From Actinomycetota bacterium (GTDB taxonomy: Bacteria > Actinomycetota > Rubrobacteria > Rubrobacterales > Rubrobacteraceae): a stretch of DNA of 54,393 bases. Of this stretch, positions 25,224 to 32,349 are shown in pieces. Every line of letters begins with the position of its first letter. Position 1 is the stretch's first letter. Made by a program: the position numbers and the translations under genes. Under the pieces are notes generated by a model, which was given only the letters and a program-made list of their open reading frames with translations, ran no database searches and was not told the DNA's origin. The stretch covers positions 1 to 54,393 of the forward strand of contig SIRX01000016.1 in NCBI GenBank assembly GCA_004563715.1, given 5' to 3'.

Positions 25224-26007
25224 GCTCGCTCTCCGGGCCGTGGCGCTCGGGTACCTGGGGTTCCTCATCCTCCTGCCCGTGGGAGGGGTCTTCTGGATCA
25301 CCTTCCGGGACGGCTTTATGCCGTTCTGGGAGTCCATCACCACGCCCGAGGCCCTCAACGCCTTCTACCTGACGGTCTTTGCCGCCGTGGTGGCCGTAGT
25401 CGCCAACACGGTCTTCGGCGTGGCCGCGGCCATAATGCTCGTCCGGCGCCGCTTCCCCGGCAAGCAGCTGCTGAGCGCGCTCATAGACCTGCCGCTGGCG
25501 GTCTCCCCGGTCGTCGTGGGGCTCGCCCTGATCCTAGTCTACGGGACCTACGGCTGGTTCGGGGGCTGGCTGGCCGAGCAGGGGATACTGATAATCTTCT
25601 CGTTCCCGGGCATCATCCTGGCTACCGTCTTCGTCTCGCTGCCGTTCGTGGTGCGCGAGGTGGTGCCGGTGCTGCGCGAGGTCGGCACCGAGCAGGAGCA
25701 GGCCGCCTCTACCCTGGGGGCCTCCTCCTGGCAGACGTTCTGGCGGGTCACGTTGCCCTCCATCCGGCCCGGGGTCACCTACGGCATAGTGCTCACCACG
25801 GCCAAGGCCCTCGGCGAGTTCGGGGCCGTCTCGGTCGTGTCGGGGCGCATTATCGGCCGCACGGAGACGCTCACCCTGCACGTCGAGGACCGCTTCCAGG
25901 CGTTCGACCTCGCCGGGGCCTACGCCGCCTCGGTCGTTCTCGCCGTGCTCGCCCTGGGGACCCTGTTCGCCATGAACCTGTTAAAGCCCAAAGAAGAGAA
26001 AGCGTAG
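25213..26007 (+). CDS. cysW: sulfate ABC transporter permease CysW
   Basis: This is a 264-aa permease with six hydrophobic segments. The motifs are LPLAVSPVVVGLALILVYG, the EAA loop EQAASTLGASSWQTFWRVTLP and AKALGEFGAVSVVSGRIIGR, the last diagnostic for CysW. ATG 25213 lies inside the end of cysT, indicating translational coupling. The C-terminus ends in NLLKPKEEKA, 24 bases before cysA. Confidence 0.94.
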   Translation: MKSRLALRAVALGYLGFLILLPVGGVFWITFRDGFMPFWESITTPEALNAFYLTVFAAVVAVVANTVFGVAAAIMLVRRRFPGKQLLSALIDLPLAVSPVVVGLALILVYGTYGWFGGWLAEQGILIIFSFPGIILATVFVSLPFVVREVVPVLREVGTEQEQAASTLGASSWQTFWRVTLPSIRPGVTYGIVLTTAKALGEFGAVSVVSGRIIGRTETLTLHVEDRFQAFDLAGAYAASVVLAVLALGTLFAMNLLKPKEEKA

Positions 26008-26031
26008 CGCCAGTGCGGAAGGAGAGCCAGC

Positions 26032-26985
26032 ATGGGAATAACCGTTAGCAACATCTCCAAGAGGTTCGGAGACTTCGTAGCCCTCGACGACGTTTCGCTG
26101 GACATCCAGAACGGGTCGCTCACGGCCCTGCTCGGACCGTCCGGCTCCGGCAAGTCCACGCTGCTGCGTGTTATCGCGGGCCTGGAGAACCCGGACTCCG
26201 GCGAGGTGGTGATCTCCGGTCAGAACAAGACCGGCACGCCCCCGCAGCAACGCGGCGTGGGCTTCGTCTTCCAGCACTACGCAGCCTTCAAGCACATGAC
26301 CGTGGAGGACAACGTAGCCTTCGGGCTCAGGATCCGCAAACGCTCCAAGGACCAGACCAGAGAAAAAGTCCACGAGCTGTTGGAGCTCGTGCACCTCGAA
26401 GGCTTCGCCCACCGCTACCCGTCCCAGCTCTCCGGCGGCCAGCGTCAGCGCATGGCGCTCGCCCGCGCCCTGGCCATAGAGCCGGAGGTGTTGCTCCTGG
26501 ACGAGCCGTTCGGCGCGCTGGACGCCTCGGTGCGCAAGGACCTGCGGGCCTGGCTGCGGCGACTGCACGAGGACATGCCGGTGACCACCGTGCTGGTCAC
26601 CCACGACCAGGAAGAGGCGATGGAGGTCGCCAGCGAGATCGTGGTCATGAACGACGGGGCCATAGAGCAGATCGGCGATCCGACAGAGGTCTACGAGAAC
26701 CCGGCTACCGAGTTCGTGATGAGCTTTATCGGGCCGATAACCCGCTTGCAGGGCGCTTACGTCCGGCCCCACGACCTCCGCATCCAGCTGGAACCCAACG
26801 GCAAGACCTCCGAGGCCCGGGTAGAAGAGCTCTTACACCTGGGCTTCGAGGTCCGGGTGCACCTCCGCCTCTCCAACGACGAGGACATCTGGGCCCAGAT
26901 CACGCGCGACACGGCTTCGCAACTCGACCTGAAGAACGGCAAGACCGTCTACATCGTCACCGACCGCAGCAGGAGCTTCGGATAG
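26032..26985 (+). CDS. cysA: sulfate ABC transporter ATP-binding protein CysA
   Basis: This 317-aa ATPase energises sulfate/thiosulfate uptake. It has Walker [10 protein letters not shown] at 35-43, Q-loop [20 protein letters not shown], signature [15 protein letters not shown], Walker [17 protein letters not shown], the D-loop and switch His in [14 protein letters not shown] short TOBE-like C-terminal part starts at [11 protein letters not shown]. The gene has a GGAG-type ribosome site 24-30 bases after cysW and closes the transporter operon. Confidence 0.95.
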   Translation: MGITVSNISKRFGDFVALDDVSLDIQNGSLTALLGPSGSGKSTLLRVIAGLENPDSGEVVISGQNKTGTPPQQRGVGFVFQHYAAFKHMTVEDNVAFGLRIRKRSKDQTREKVHELLELVHLEGFAHRYPSQLSGGQRQRMALARALAIEPEVLLLDEPFGALDASVRKDLRAWLRRLHEDMPVTTVLVTHDQEEAMEVASEIVVMNDGAIEQIGDPTEVYENPATEFVMSFIGPITRLQGAYVRPHDLRIQLEPNGKTSEARVEELLHLGFEVRVHLRLSNDEDIWAQITRDTASQLDLKNGKTVYIVTDRSRSFG

Positions 26986-27015
26986 CAGCCCCCGGCTAAA
27001 AGACGTTGTAGCCCC

Positions 27016-27852
27016 ATGCTGGAGTGGACGCTGCGGTTTCCGGTCTCCGGCGTCGAGGCGAACCCGCTGGCGCTCTTGCTGGTGGCGTTCGTGGTCTCCG
27101 CGCTGTGCGCCCCGGCGGGGGTCTCGGGGGCGTTCCTGCTGCTGCCGTTCCAGGTGAGCGTCCTGGGCTTTACCAGCCCGGCGGTGAGCCCGACGAACCT
27201 GATCTACAACGTCCTGGCCACCCCCGGCGGGATCTACCGCTATTCCACGGACCGGAGCATCTCCTGGCCGCTGGCCCGCACGATAATCCTCGGTTCACTG
27301 CCGAGCGTCTTCGTGGGGGCCGCTCTCCGGGTGACGGTCTTCGCCGATCCCGAAGCATTCAAGGTCTTTGTCGGGGCGGTGCTGCTCTACCTCGGAGCCC
27401 GGCTCCTGCTGGAGGTGTTCGGCTATCCCGACCGCGCCCGGCCAGCCCGCGGTACGCCGCCCGGTACGCCGCCCGGTGCCGGCTCGGTGCTGGTCCTGGC
27501 CTTCCTCGTCGGCGTGGTCGGGGGCGTATACAGCATCGGCGGCGGGGCGATCATCGCGCCGTTCCTGGTCGCCATCTTCCGCATGCCGGTGCGGTCCGTC
27601 GCCGGGGCGGCGCTGGTGGGTACCTTCGTGACCTCGGTGGCCGGCATAGCGTTCTTCGAGCTGCTGGAAGCGCTGGGCGCCGGAGGAGAGGTTCCCGTCT
27701 CCCCGGACTGGCTATTAGGCGCGGTGCTCGGCGCTGGCGGGCTGGCAGGGACCTACGCCGGGACCTACGCCGAGCGCCTGCTGCCGGAGGCCGGCATCAA
27801 GGGCGTCCTGGGAGCCCTGGTATGTCTGCTCGCCGTCAGCTACCTTCTGTAG
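27016..27852 (+). CDS. TauE/SafE-family membrane permease (sulfite/sulfonate exporter type)
   Basis: The 278-aa membrane protein has about 8 helices in the two-repeat TSUP pattern: PAGVSGAFLLLPFQVSVLGF and SPTNLIYNVLATPGG in the first half, GVYSIGGGAIIAPFLVAIF in the second. A hydrophilic middle loop contains the small repeat GTPPGTPPGAG. It follows cysA by 30 bases on the same strand, so it is likely part of the sulfur operon, perhaps exporting sulfite or another sulfur oxyanion. Confidence 0.85.
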   Translation: MLEWTLRFPVSGVEANPLALLLVAFVVSALCAPAGVSGAFLLLPFQVSVLGFTSPAVSPTNLIYNVLATPGGIYRYSTDRSISWPLARTIILGSLPSVFVGAALRVTVFADPEAFKVFVGAVLLYLGARLLLEVFGYPDRARPARGTPPGTPPGAGSVLVLAFLVGVVGGVYSIGGGAIIAPFLVAIFRMPVRSVAGAALVGTFVTSVAGIAFFELLEALGAGGEVPVSPDWLLGAVLGAGGLAGTYAGTYAERLLPEAGIKGVLGALVCLLAVSYLL

Positions 27853-27906
27853 CGGCGATGACCACGGCGAACGCGCGTCGTTCCGGAAGGACATTTCCTG
27901 GACTAT

Positions 27907-27960
27907 AAACCCGTCAGCTTCCAGGAAGCGTTCTGGTCCTGGGTGAAGCTGGGTTTCATC
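27907..27960 (+). pseudogene. chromate transporter (ChrA) N-terminal remnant
   Basis: One frame encodes KPVSFQEAFWSWVKLGFI, closely resembling the first helix of ChrA chromate transporters (consensus VSFREAF-W-KLGFI followed by FGGPAG). The FGGPAG motif and everything after it are missing; the frame runs into the ATP sulfurylase remnant. It looks like a gene remnant fused end to end with another. The match is short, so the call is tentative. Confidence 0.45.
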
Positions 27961-27982
27961 AAGCGCCCGCCCGAAAAAGCGT

Positions 27983-28288
27983 CGCGCCTCGAGAAGGTTG
28001 CGCTGGGACCCCCGGACGCTCTCGGACCTGGAGATGATCTCCACCGGCGTCTTCTCACCCCTTACCGGCTTTATGAAACAATGCGTCTCTCGGACGGCAT
28101 TGCCTGAAGCACGCCGATCACGCCGTCCAAACGAACCAGGCTCACGCCTGTTTCTCTCCGACATGAAGGTGCGGGAGATGTTCGCCCGGGAAGAGTACCC
28201 GCCACCGGAGTTCTCCCGCCCGGAGGTCGTGAAGGTCTTATCGAGAGGTTCGAAAGCAGATAGGAAACGTAGTAGATTGTTCCGGTAA
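27983..28288 (+). pseudogene. sat: ATP sulfurylase (sat) remnant with internal deletion and frameshift
   Basis: A frame entered at TTG 27998 encodes DPRTLSDLEMISTGVFSPLT and GFM, the N-terminal signature of bacterial Sat. The next expected piece, YETMRLSDGI, is present in another frame (about 28070-28105) and ends in TGA. Back in the first frame, SDMKVREMFAREEYPPPEFS followed by RPEVVKVL matches the far C-terminus (GT-VRE-L--GE-PPPEF-RPEV). The central two thirds, including the QTRNPxHRAHE nucleotide motif, is gone. It sits directly before cysC, where an intact sat would be expected. Confidence 0.82.
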
Positions 28289-28306
28289 CATTTGAAAGGA
28301 GATAAC

Positions 28307-28930
28307 GTGGACGGAGACTCAGGACGTCAGGACGAGGGGTTGCAGAGTCAGGTAGAAGAAGGCCGGGGGTTTACCGTGTGGTTCACGGGGCTCTCCGGGG
28401 CGGGAAAAACGACCATCGCCGAGATCGTCGAAAAGGAGATCCGGGACCGCAACCGGCGGGTGGAGGTCCTGGACGGCGACATCGTGAGGACTAACCTCTC
28501 CAAAGGCCTGGGCTTCTCCCGGGAAGACCGCATCGTCAACGTGCTGCGGATAGGCTTCGTGGCAAACCTCCTCACGCGCAACGGCGTCGCGGTGGTCGTC
28601 AGCGCCATCTCCCCCTACAAGGAGGCCCGCGACCAGGTACGGCGCCGGATCATAGATTTCGTGGAGGTCTTTGTAGACGCCCCCCTGGAGGTGTGTGCCG
28701 AGCGGGACGTAAAAGGCCTCTACAAGAAAGCCTTTTCCGGCGAGATACAGGGCTTTACCGGCGTCTCGGACCCCTACGAGCCGCCCGTGGCCCCGGATCT
28801 GGTTCTCAAAACCGCCGAAGAAAGCCCGGAGGAGAGCGCCCACCGGGTAATAGAGAAGCTGGAGTTCTTCGGCTACCTCTGGTCCCCGGGGACCACCCGG
28901 CACCCGGAGTTCGGCGAGTACCGCTGGTAG
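28307..28930 (+). CDS. cysC: adenylylsulfate (APS) kinase
   Basis: CysC phosphorylates APS to PAPS with ATP. The 207-aa protein shows P-loop [21 protein letters not shown] (APS site), [29 protein letters not shown] and [15 protein letters not shown] 28307 is preferred over the in-frame TTG at 28292 because AAGGAG lies 5 bases before it. The C-terminal tail ([16 protein letters not shown]) extends beyond most CysC proteins. The upstream sat gene is broken, so APS supply must come from another locus. Confidence 0.93.
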   Translation: MDGDSGRQDEGLQSQVEEGRGFTVWFTGLSGAGKTTIAEIVEKEIRDRNRRVEVLDGDIVRTNLSKGLGFSREDRIVNVLRIGFVANLLTRNGVAVVVSAISPYKEARDQVRRRIIDFVEVFVDAPLEVCAERDVKGLYKKAFSGEIQGFTGVSDPYEPPVAPDLVLKTAEESPEESAHRVIEKLEFFGYLWSPGTTRHPEFGEYRW

Positions 28931-29098
28931 CCGGGGATATCCGGGAGCCGGGCACGAGTCCGGGGAGACTTCGCCCGGACGAGTTTCTAGGGCGCTTCCG
29001 CCTGTCTCTCCGGGAGTACGGCTAGAGTATCTGCCGAACCCTGTTCTGGGAGGCCGGATCGAGCGGGCGCGGTTTGCCCGGCTCCCCGCTAGTCTCCA

Positions 29099-29239
29099 CT
29101 AGTCGCCGCCGAAACGGCTCCGCTGCCGGTTGCGCTTGTAGTTGTTGCGGCTCGGCGCGTAGACGAACCAGTAGGAACCTACCAGGATTCCTACAAACAA
29201 GATCAAGGCTCCGATAAACTGCAGGTACTCGGTCTCCAT
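29099..29239 (-). CDS. small single-pass membrane protein (46 aa)
   Basis: ATG 29239 has a clear AAGGAGA ribosome site about 7 bases upstream and opens a 46-codon frame. A short polar N-terminus precedes one hydrophobic helix (FIGALILFVGILVGSYWFVY), then an Asn/Arg/Lys-rich tail (NNYKRNRQRSRFGGD) that should lie in the cytoplasm. No family is recognised. The transmembrane-plus-basic-tail design and the strong ribosome site make it a believable gene. It is divergent from the TSUP gene at 29.5 kb. The sequence 28931-29098 shows nothing recognisable. Confidence 0.65.
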   Translation of the reverse strand: METEYLQFIGALILFVGILVGSYWFVYAPSRNNYKRNRQRSRFGGD

Positions 29240-29518
29240 CGAATATCTCCTTTCGACGCCCCTTCTGGATATATTCTACGACAATCAGCCCCGTTTGGCG
29301 CGAGCCTGTAACGGCCGTTCTACCGGGCTTCCGGTCTGGTTTCCTGGCTCGAACCGTAGTATGATGGCCGCCGTGCGCCGGCCGTTCGATGTCAAAGAGA
29401 AACTATAGTTAAACACCGGACGGTTCGCCGCTCCCCGAAACTCGCGTTTCTCTACGGAGCCCCGATAGGGCTCCTGGGAGGCCTCATCGGGCTGGGAGGA
29501 GCGGAGTTCCGCCTGCCG

Positions 29519-30211
29519 GTGCTCGCCGGCATCCTGGGCTACCCGGCCCGGCGGGCGGTGGCCCTCAACCTCGCCATCAGCCTCATCACCATAGCGAGCG
29601 CCCTGGCGGTCCGTTCCGGGACGCTCTCCCTGGCGCCCGTGTTCGAGATGCTGCCGGTGGCGCTCTCGATGATCGCCGGGGCGGTCTGCGCCGCCTACGC
29701 GGGAATAGGGCTCGTGCACCGCATAAGCGAGCGGCTGCTGGAGCGCCTGATCCTGGTGCTGCTCCTCGTGATCGGCGCGGCTCTCATCGTCGAGGCGTTC
29801 CTGCCGGGCGAGGCACCGGCGCTGCTGCCCGAGCCTCTGGCGCCGCGCCTGGCAGCCGGGGTGCTCTTCGGGTTGGTAATCGGGCTGGTCAGCAGCCTGC
29901 TCGGGGTGGCGGGCGGGGAGTTGATCATCCCCACGCTCATCTTCGCCTTCGGGGCGGACGTCCGGGTTGCGGGCACCCTGAGCCTGATCATAAGCCTCCC
30001 TACCGTCGCCGTGGGGGTGGCCCGCCACACACGACTCGGCGCCTTTAAAGAGCGCCGGGATCTCTCGCAGACGGTGGCTCCGATGGGAGCCGGGTCGGTA
30101 CTGGGGGCGGTAGCCGGGGGTCTGCTGGTCGGGCTCGCGCCCGCGGCGGCGCTCAAGCTCATCCTCGGCGTGATCCTGATCATCTCGGCCGTAAAGATCT
30201 TCCGCCACTAG
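29519..30211 (+). CDS. TauE/SafE-family membrane permease, start codon unclear
   Basis: The 230 aa from GTG 29519 hold about 7 helices of a TSUP permease (GYPARRAVALNLAISLITIA, VIGLVSSLLGVAGGELIIPT, SLPTVAVGVARHT). Family similarity continues upstream in the same frame to about 29438 as KLAFLYGAPIGLLGGLIGLG and GAEFRLPV, the usual first helix. No ATG, GTG or TTG exists in frame before 29519 back to the stop at 29357. A -10-like TATGAT lies at 29360-29365. Translation may begin at a rare codon (for example ATA 29405), or a frameshift has damaged the 5' end. Substrate unknown; the family moves sulfite, sulfoacetate or other anions. Confidence 0.75.
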   Translation: MLAGILGYPARRAVALNLAISLITIASALAVRSGTLSLAPVFEMLPVALSMIAGAVCAAYAGIGLVHRISERLLERLILVLLLVIGAALIVEAFLPGEAPALLPEPLAPRLAAGVLFGLVIGLVSSLLGVAGGELIIPTLIFAFGADVRVAGTLSLIISLPTVAVGVARHTRLGAFKERRDLSQTVAPMGAGSVLGAVAGGLLVGLAPAAALKLILGVILIISAVKIFRH

Positions 30212-30276
30212 AGGGCATCCGGCGGCCAGGAAGTCTGCGGACCCGCCTTCGTTCCGGGCGCTGCGGGGGAAAGGGC

Positions 30277-31254
30277 CTACTCCTGATAGCCCTGCGCCTT
30301 GCGCGTCATGTAGCGGGCCGTGAAGATCACGACGAAGGCGAAAGCCAGGACCAGCACCGACAGGGCCACCGCCGCGTCGAAGTCCCGCTCCAGCTCGCTG
30401 AAGATCGCCAGCGGGATGGTCTGGGTGACGCCCTGGAAGTTGCCGGCGAAGATGATCGTGCCGCCGAACTCTCCCAAGGCTCTCGACCACGACATCACCG
30501 CCCCGGCCAAGAGCGCCGGGAACGCCAGCGGCACCGTGACCCTGAGAAAGACCGTGATCCCGCGCGCTCCGTCCACCATCGCCGACTCTTCTACCGCCCG
30601 GTCTACCTGCGCGAAGCCCACGCTGGCTTGCCGCACGTAGAAATGGCTCGCTGCGAACAGCTCAGCCATTACCACCGCGGCGGTGGTGAAGCTTATGGTG
30701 ATGCCGAAGGCGGTCAGGTGCTCGCCGAGCAGCCCCGCCCGGCCGAACGCCAGGAGTAACGCTATACCCGCCGCCGAGGGCGGCAGCACGGCCGGGATGT
30801 CCACCAGTGAGTCTACGAGCCGCTTGCCCGGGAACTCGTAGCGGGCCAGAACGTAGGCGGCCGGCGTCCCTACGATGAGGATGATCACCATGGTGACCGC
30901 CGTGGTAAAAGCGCTCAGGCGCAGGGCATCCAAGGCCACCGGCGAGGTCATCGCCTCCCAAGTCTCCTCGCTAAGGGTCCAGATAACCAGGCTTACAAGA
31001 GGGAGGGCGATAAACCCGGCCAGGAGCGCCAGCGCCGCCACCCCGATCCCGGGAGGTCCGTTCTTGCTAAAGAGGCTGGAGAGGCTTCGCCGGAACCTCC
31101 CACCTCCTCCGGCCCCACGCCCGCCCGCCGGACGTCCAGCAGGACGCCCAGTCGGGCGCTTTCGCGGTTCCTGTCCGGGAGCTCGGGGAGAGGCGGCCTG
31201 CTCCACCGTCGCCTGCTCTCGGCGGGGGGTCCCGTCGCTACCCGGCCGGCTCAA
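30277..31254 (-). CDS. modB: molybdate ABC transporter permease ModB
   Basis: The 325-aa permease has five to six helices in the last 260 residues: VDIPAVLPPSAAGIALLLAF, the EAA-type loop EESAMVDGARGITVFLRVTV and SRALGEFGGTIIFAGNFQG, as in ModB. The N-terminal 60 residues are an unusual Arg/Pro/Gly-rich stretch (GRPAGRPAGGRGAGGGG); the TTG start at 31254 overlaps modA by 17 bases, and a later start is possible. No modC ATPase follows, since the next gene is convergent, so the ATPase must be supplied from elsewhere (possibly CysA). Confidence 0.87.
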   Translation of the reverse strand: MSRPGSDGTPRREQATVEQAASPRAPGQEPRKRPTGRPAGRPAGGRGAGGGGRFRRSLSSLFSKNGPPGIGVAALALLAGFIALPLVSLVIWTLSEETWEAMTSPVALDALRLSAFTTAVTMVIILIVGTPAAYVLARYEFPGKRLVDSLVDIPAVLPPSAAGIALLLAFGRAGLLGEHLTAFGITISFTTAAVVMAELFAASHFYVRQASVGFAQVDRAVEESAMVDGARGITVFLRVTVPLAFPALLAGAVMSWSRALGEFGGTIIFAGNFQGVTQTIPLAIFSELERDFDAAVALSVLVLAFAFVVIFTARYMTRKAQGYQE

Positions 31255-32032
31255 AACCCCAGCTCTCCAGTATGCGCTGGCCCTCCTCGGAGAAGACGAA
31301 CTCTACCCACTCCTCCGCCAGCTCCTCGTTCTGCGTGGCGCTAGCTACGGCTATCGGGTAGGTGGCGACCACGTTCAATTCCGGTGGAATTTCCACTATC
31401 TCCACCCGCTCCTCTATGTCCGGGGTTATGTCGCTCTCGTAGACGAAGGTGGCGTCGGCCTCGTTGAGGGAGACCCGGTTGGCGGCCGCCTTCACGTCCA
31501 CCTCTCTAGAGGAGATGTTGCCGAGCACCCGCCCGGAGAAGTCCTCCCCGTACTCAGCGTCGGCGTTCGAGAGCAACGCCTCGGTATATTCGGCCACCGG
31601 AACCCCGTCTTCGGCCAGAACCAGCGTCACGCTCTCGCCGGCGAGATCTCCGAGGCTCTCTATCCCGGCCGGGTTGCCCTCGGGCACGATCACGGCCAGC
31701 TCGTTGGTTACGAAGGCCCTAGGCTCCTCCACCAGCCCATCTTCCAGGGCGCTGTCCATCTTTTCTTCGTCGGCCGAGGCGAACACGTCGGCCGGGGCGC
31801 CTTGCTGGATCTGGGTCAAGAGCGCGGAGCTGCCGGCGAAGTTCAGGCGCACCTCCGCGCCCGGGTTCTCTCCTTCGAAAGCCTCCTTCATCTCCCCGAA
31901 GGCGTCTATGAGCGAGGCCGCGGCGAAGACGTTTATGCTGCCATTCCGTTCGCCGCCCCCACACCCGGCCAGCACCGCTAGCAGGAATACCGGGACGAAG
32001 ACCATAAGCGCATGCCTTCGTCGGCTATCCAA
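31238..32032 (-). CDS. modA: molybdate-binding lipoprotein ModA
   Basis: The 264-aa binding protein has a lipoprotein signal (VFVPVFLLAVLAGC) followed by INVFAAASLIDAFGEMKEAF, FAGSSALLTQIQQGAPADVF and FASADEEKMD, the ModA oxyanion-binding segments with Ser residues. Later come VTLVLAEDGVPVAEYTEALL and YPIAVAS. TTG 32032 supplies an Arg-rich n-region (DSRRRH); ATG 32005 is the alternative start with GAAGG nearby. It overlaps modB by 17 bases. Confidence 0.9.
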   Translation of the reverse strand: MDSRRRHALMVFVPVFLLAVLAGCGGGERNGSINVFAAASLIDAFGEMKEAFEGENPGAEVRLNFAGSSALLTQIQQGAPADVFASADEEKMDSALEDGLVEEPRAFVTNELAVIVPEGNPAGIESLGDLAGESVTLVLAEDGVPVAEYTEALLSNADAEYGEDFSGRVLGNISSREVDVKAAANRVSLNEADATFVYESDITPDIEERVEIVEIPPELNVVATYPIAVASATQNEELAEEWVEFVFSEEGQRILESWGFEPAG

Positions 32033-32164
32033 AACGTGTCTAACGTTTCCCTTCTAGCGTGCTCGTCTCCGGTCTCTCCTGAGCCGGCCTCGCCCGTTTC
32101 CGGCCGGGGCCTTGAAAAGCAATCATATAAACGACCAACCCGAAAGTCTTCGTGCAATGTGCAC

Positions 32165-32275
32165 AAACCTCCGCCGAACGGGGGCGAAAACCGGGGGCTT
32201 CCCGGAGAGCGAGCAGTTCTTCCCCGGCGCGGGGCATGCCGCGTTGCCCGGCGCTCCGGCCAGTGCTAACATCGT
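32165..32275 (-). promoter_or_regulatory. structured leader upstream of modA, possible Moco-type riboswitch
   Basis: Read on the minus strand, GGCCGGAGCG and CGCTCTCCGGG can pair and enclose CGGGCAACGCGGCATGCCCC and GCGCCGGGGAAGAAC. The order GCAAC, GGCAT, CCGCGC, GGGGAA recalls the core of the molybdenum-cofactor RNA motif, and modAB is a known target class of that motif. The similarity is from memory and partial, so only a structured-leader call is firm. The rest of 32033-32349 shows nothing else besides the ribosome site of the next gene. Confidence 0.4.
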
Positions 32276-32349
32276 TCCATCGCCGCGGTAGAACAGTGGG
32301 GAAACGTTCGCGCGCAGAGCGGCGGCTCACGCCGCCGGAAGGAGGAGAG

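Noticed and set aside
27423-27490. Short direct repeats (GTPPGTPPG codons) in the TauE/SafE gene as a mobile-element trace
   Set aside because: The repeat is a two-unit in-frame duplication in a hydrophilic loop, without terminal repeats or target duplication.
28931-29098. Possible gene tail after cysC (frame ending RLSLREYG)
   Set aside because: It is too short, without start, and no family is recognised; the frame overlaps cysC as a shadow upstream.
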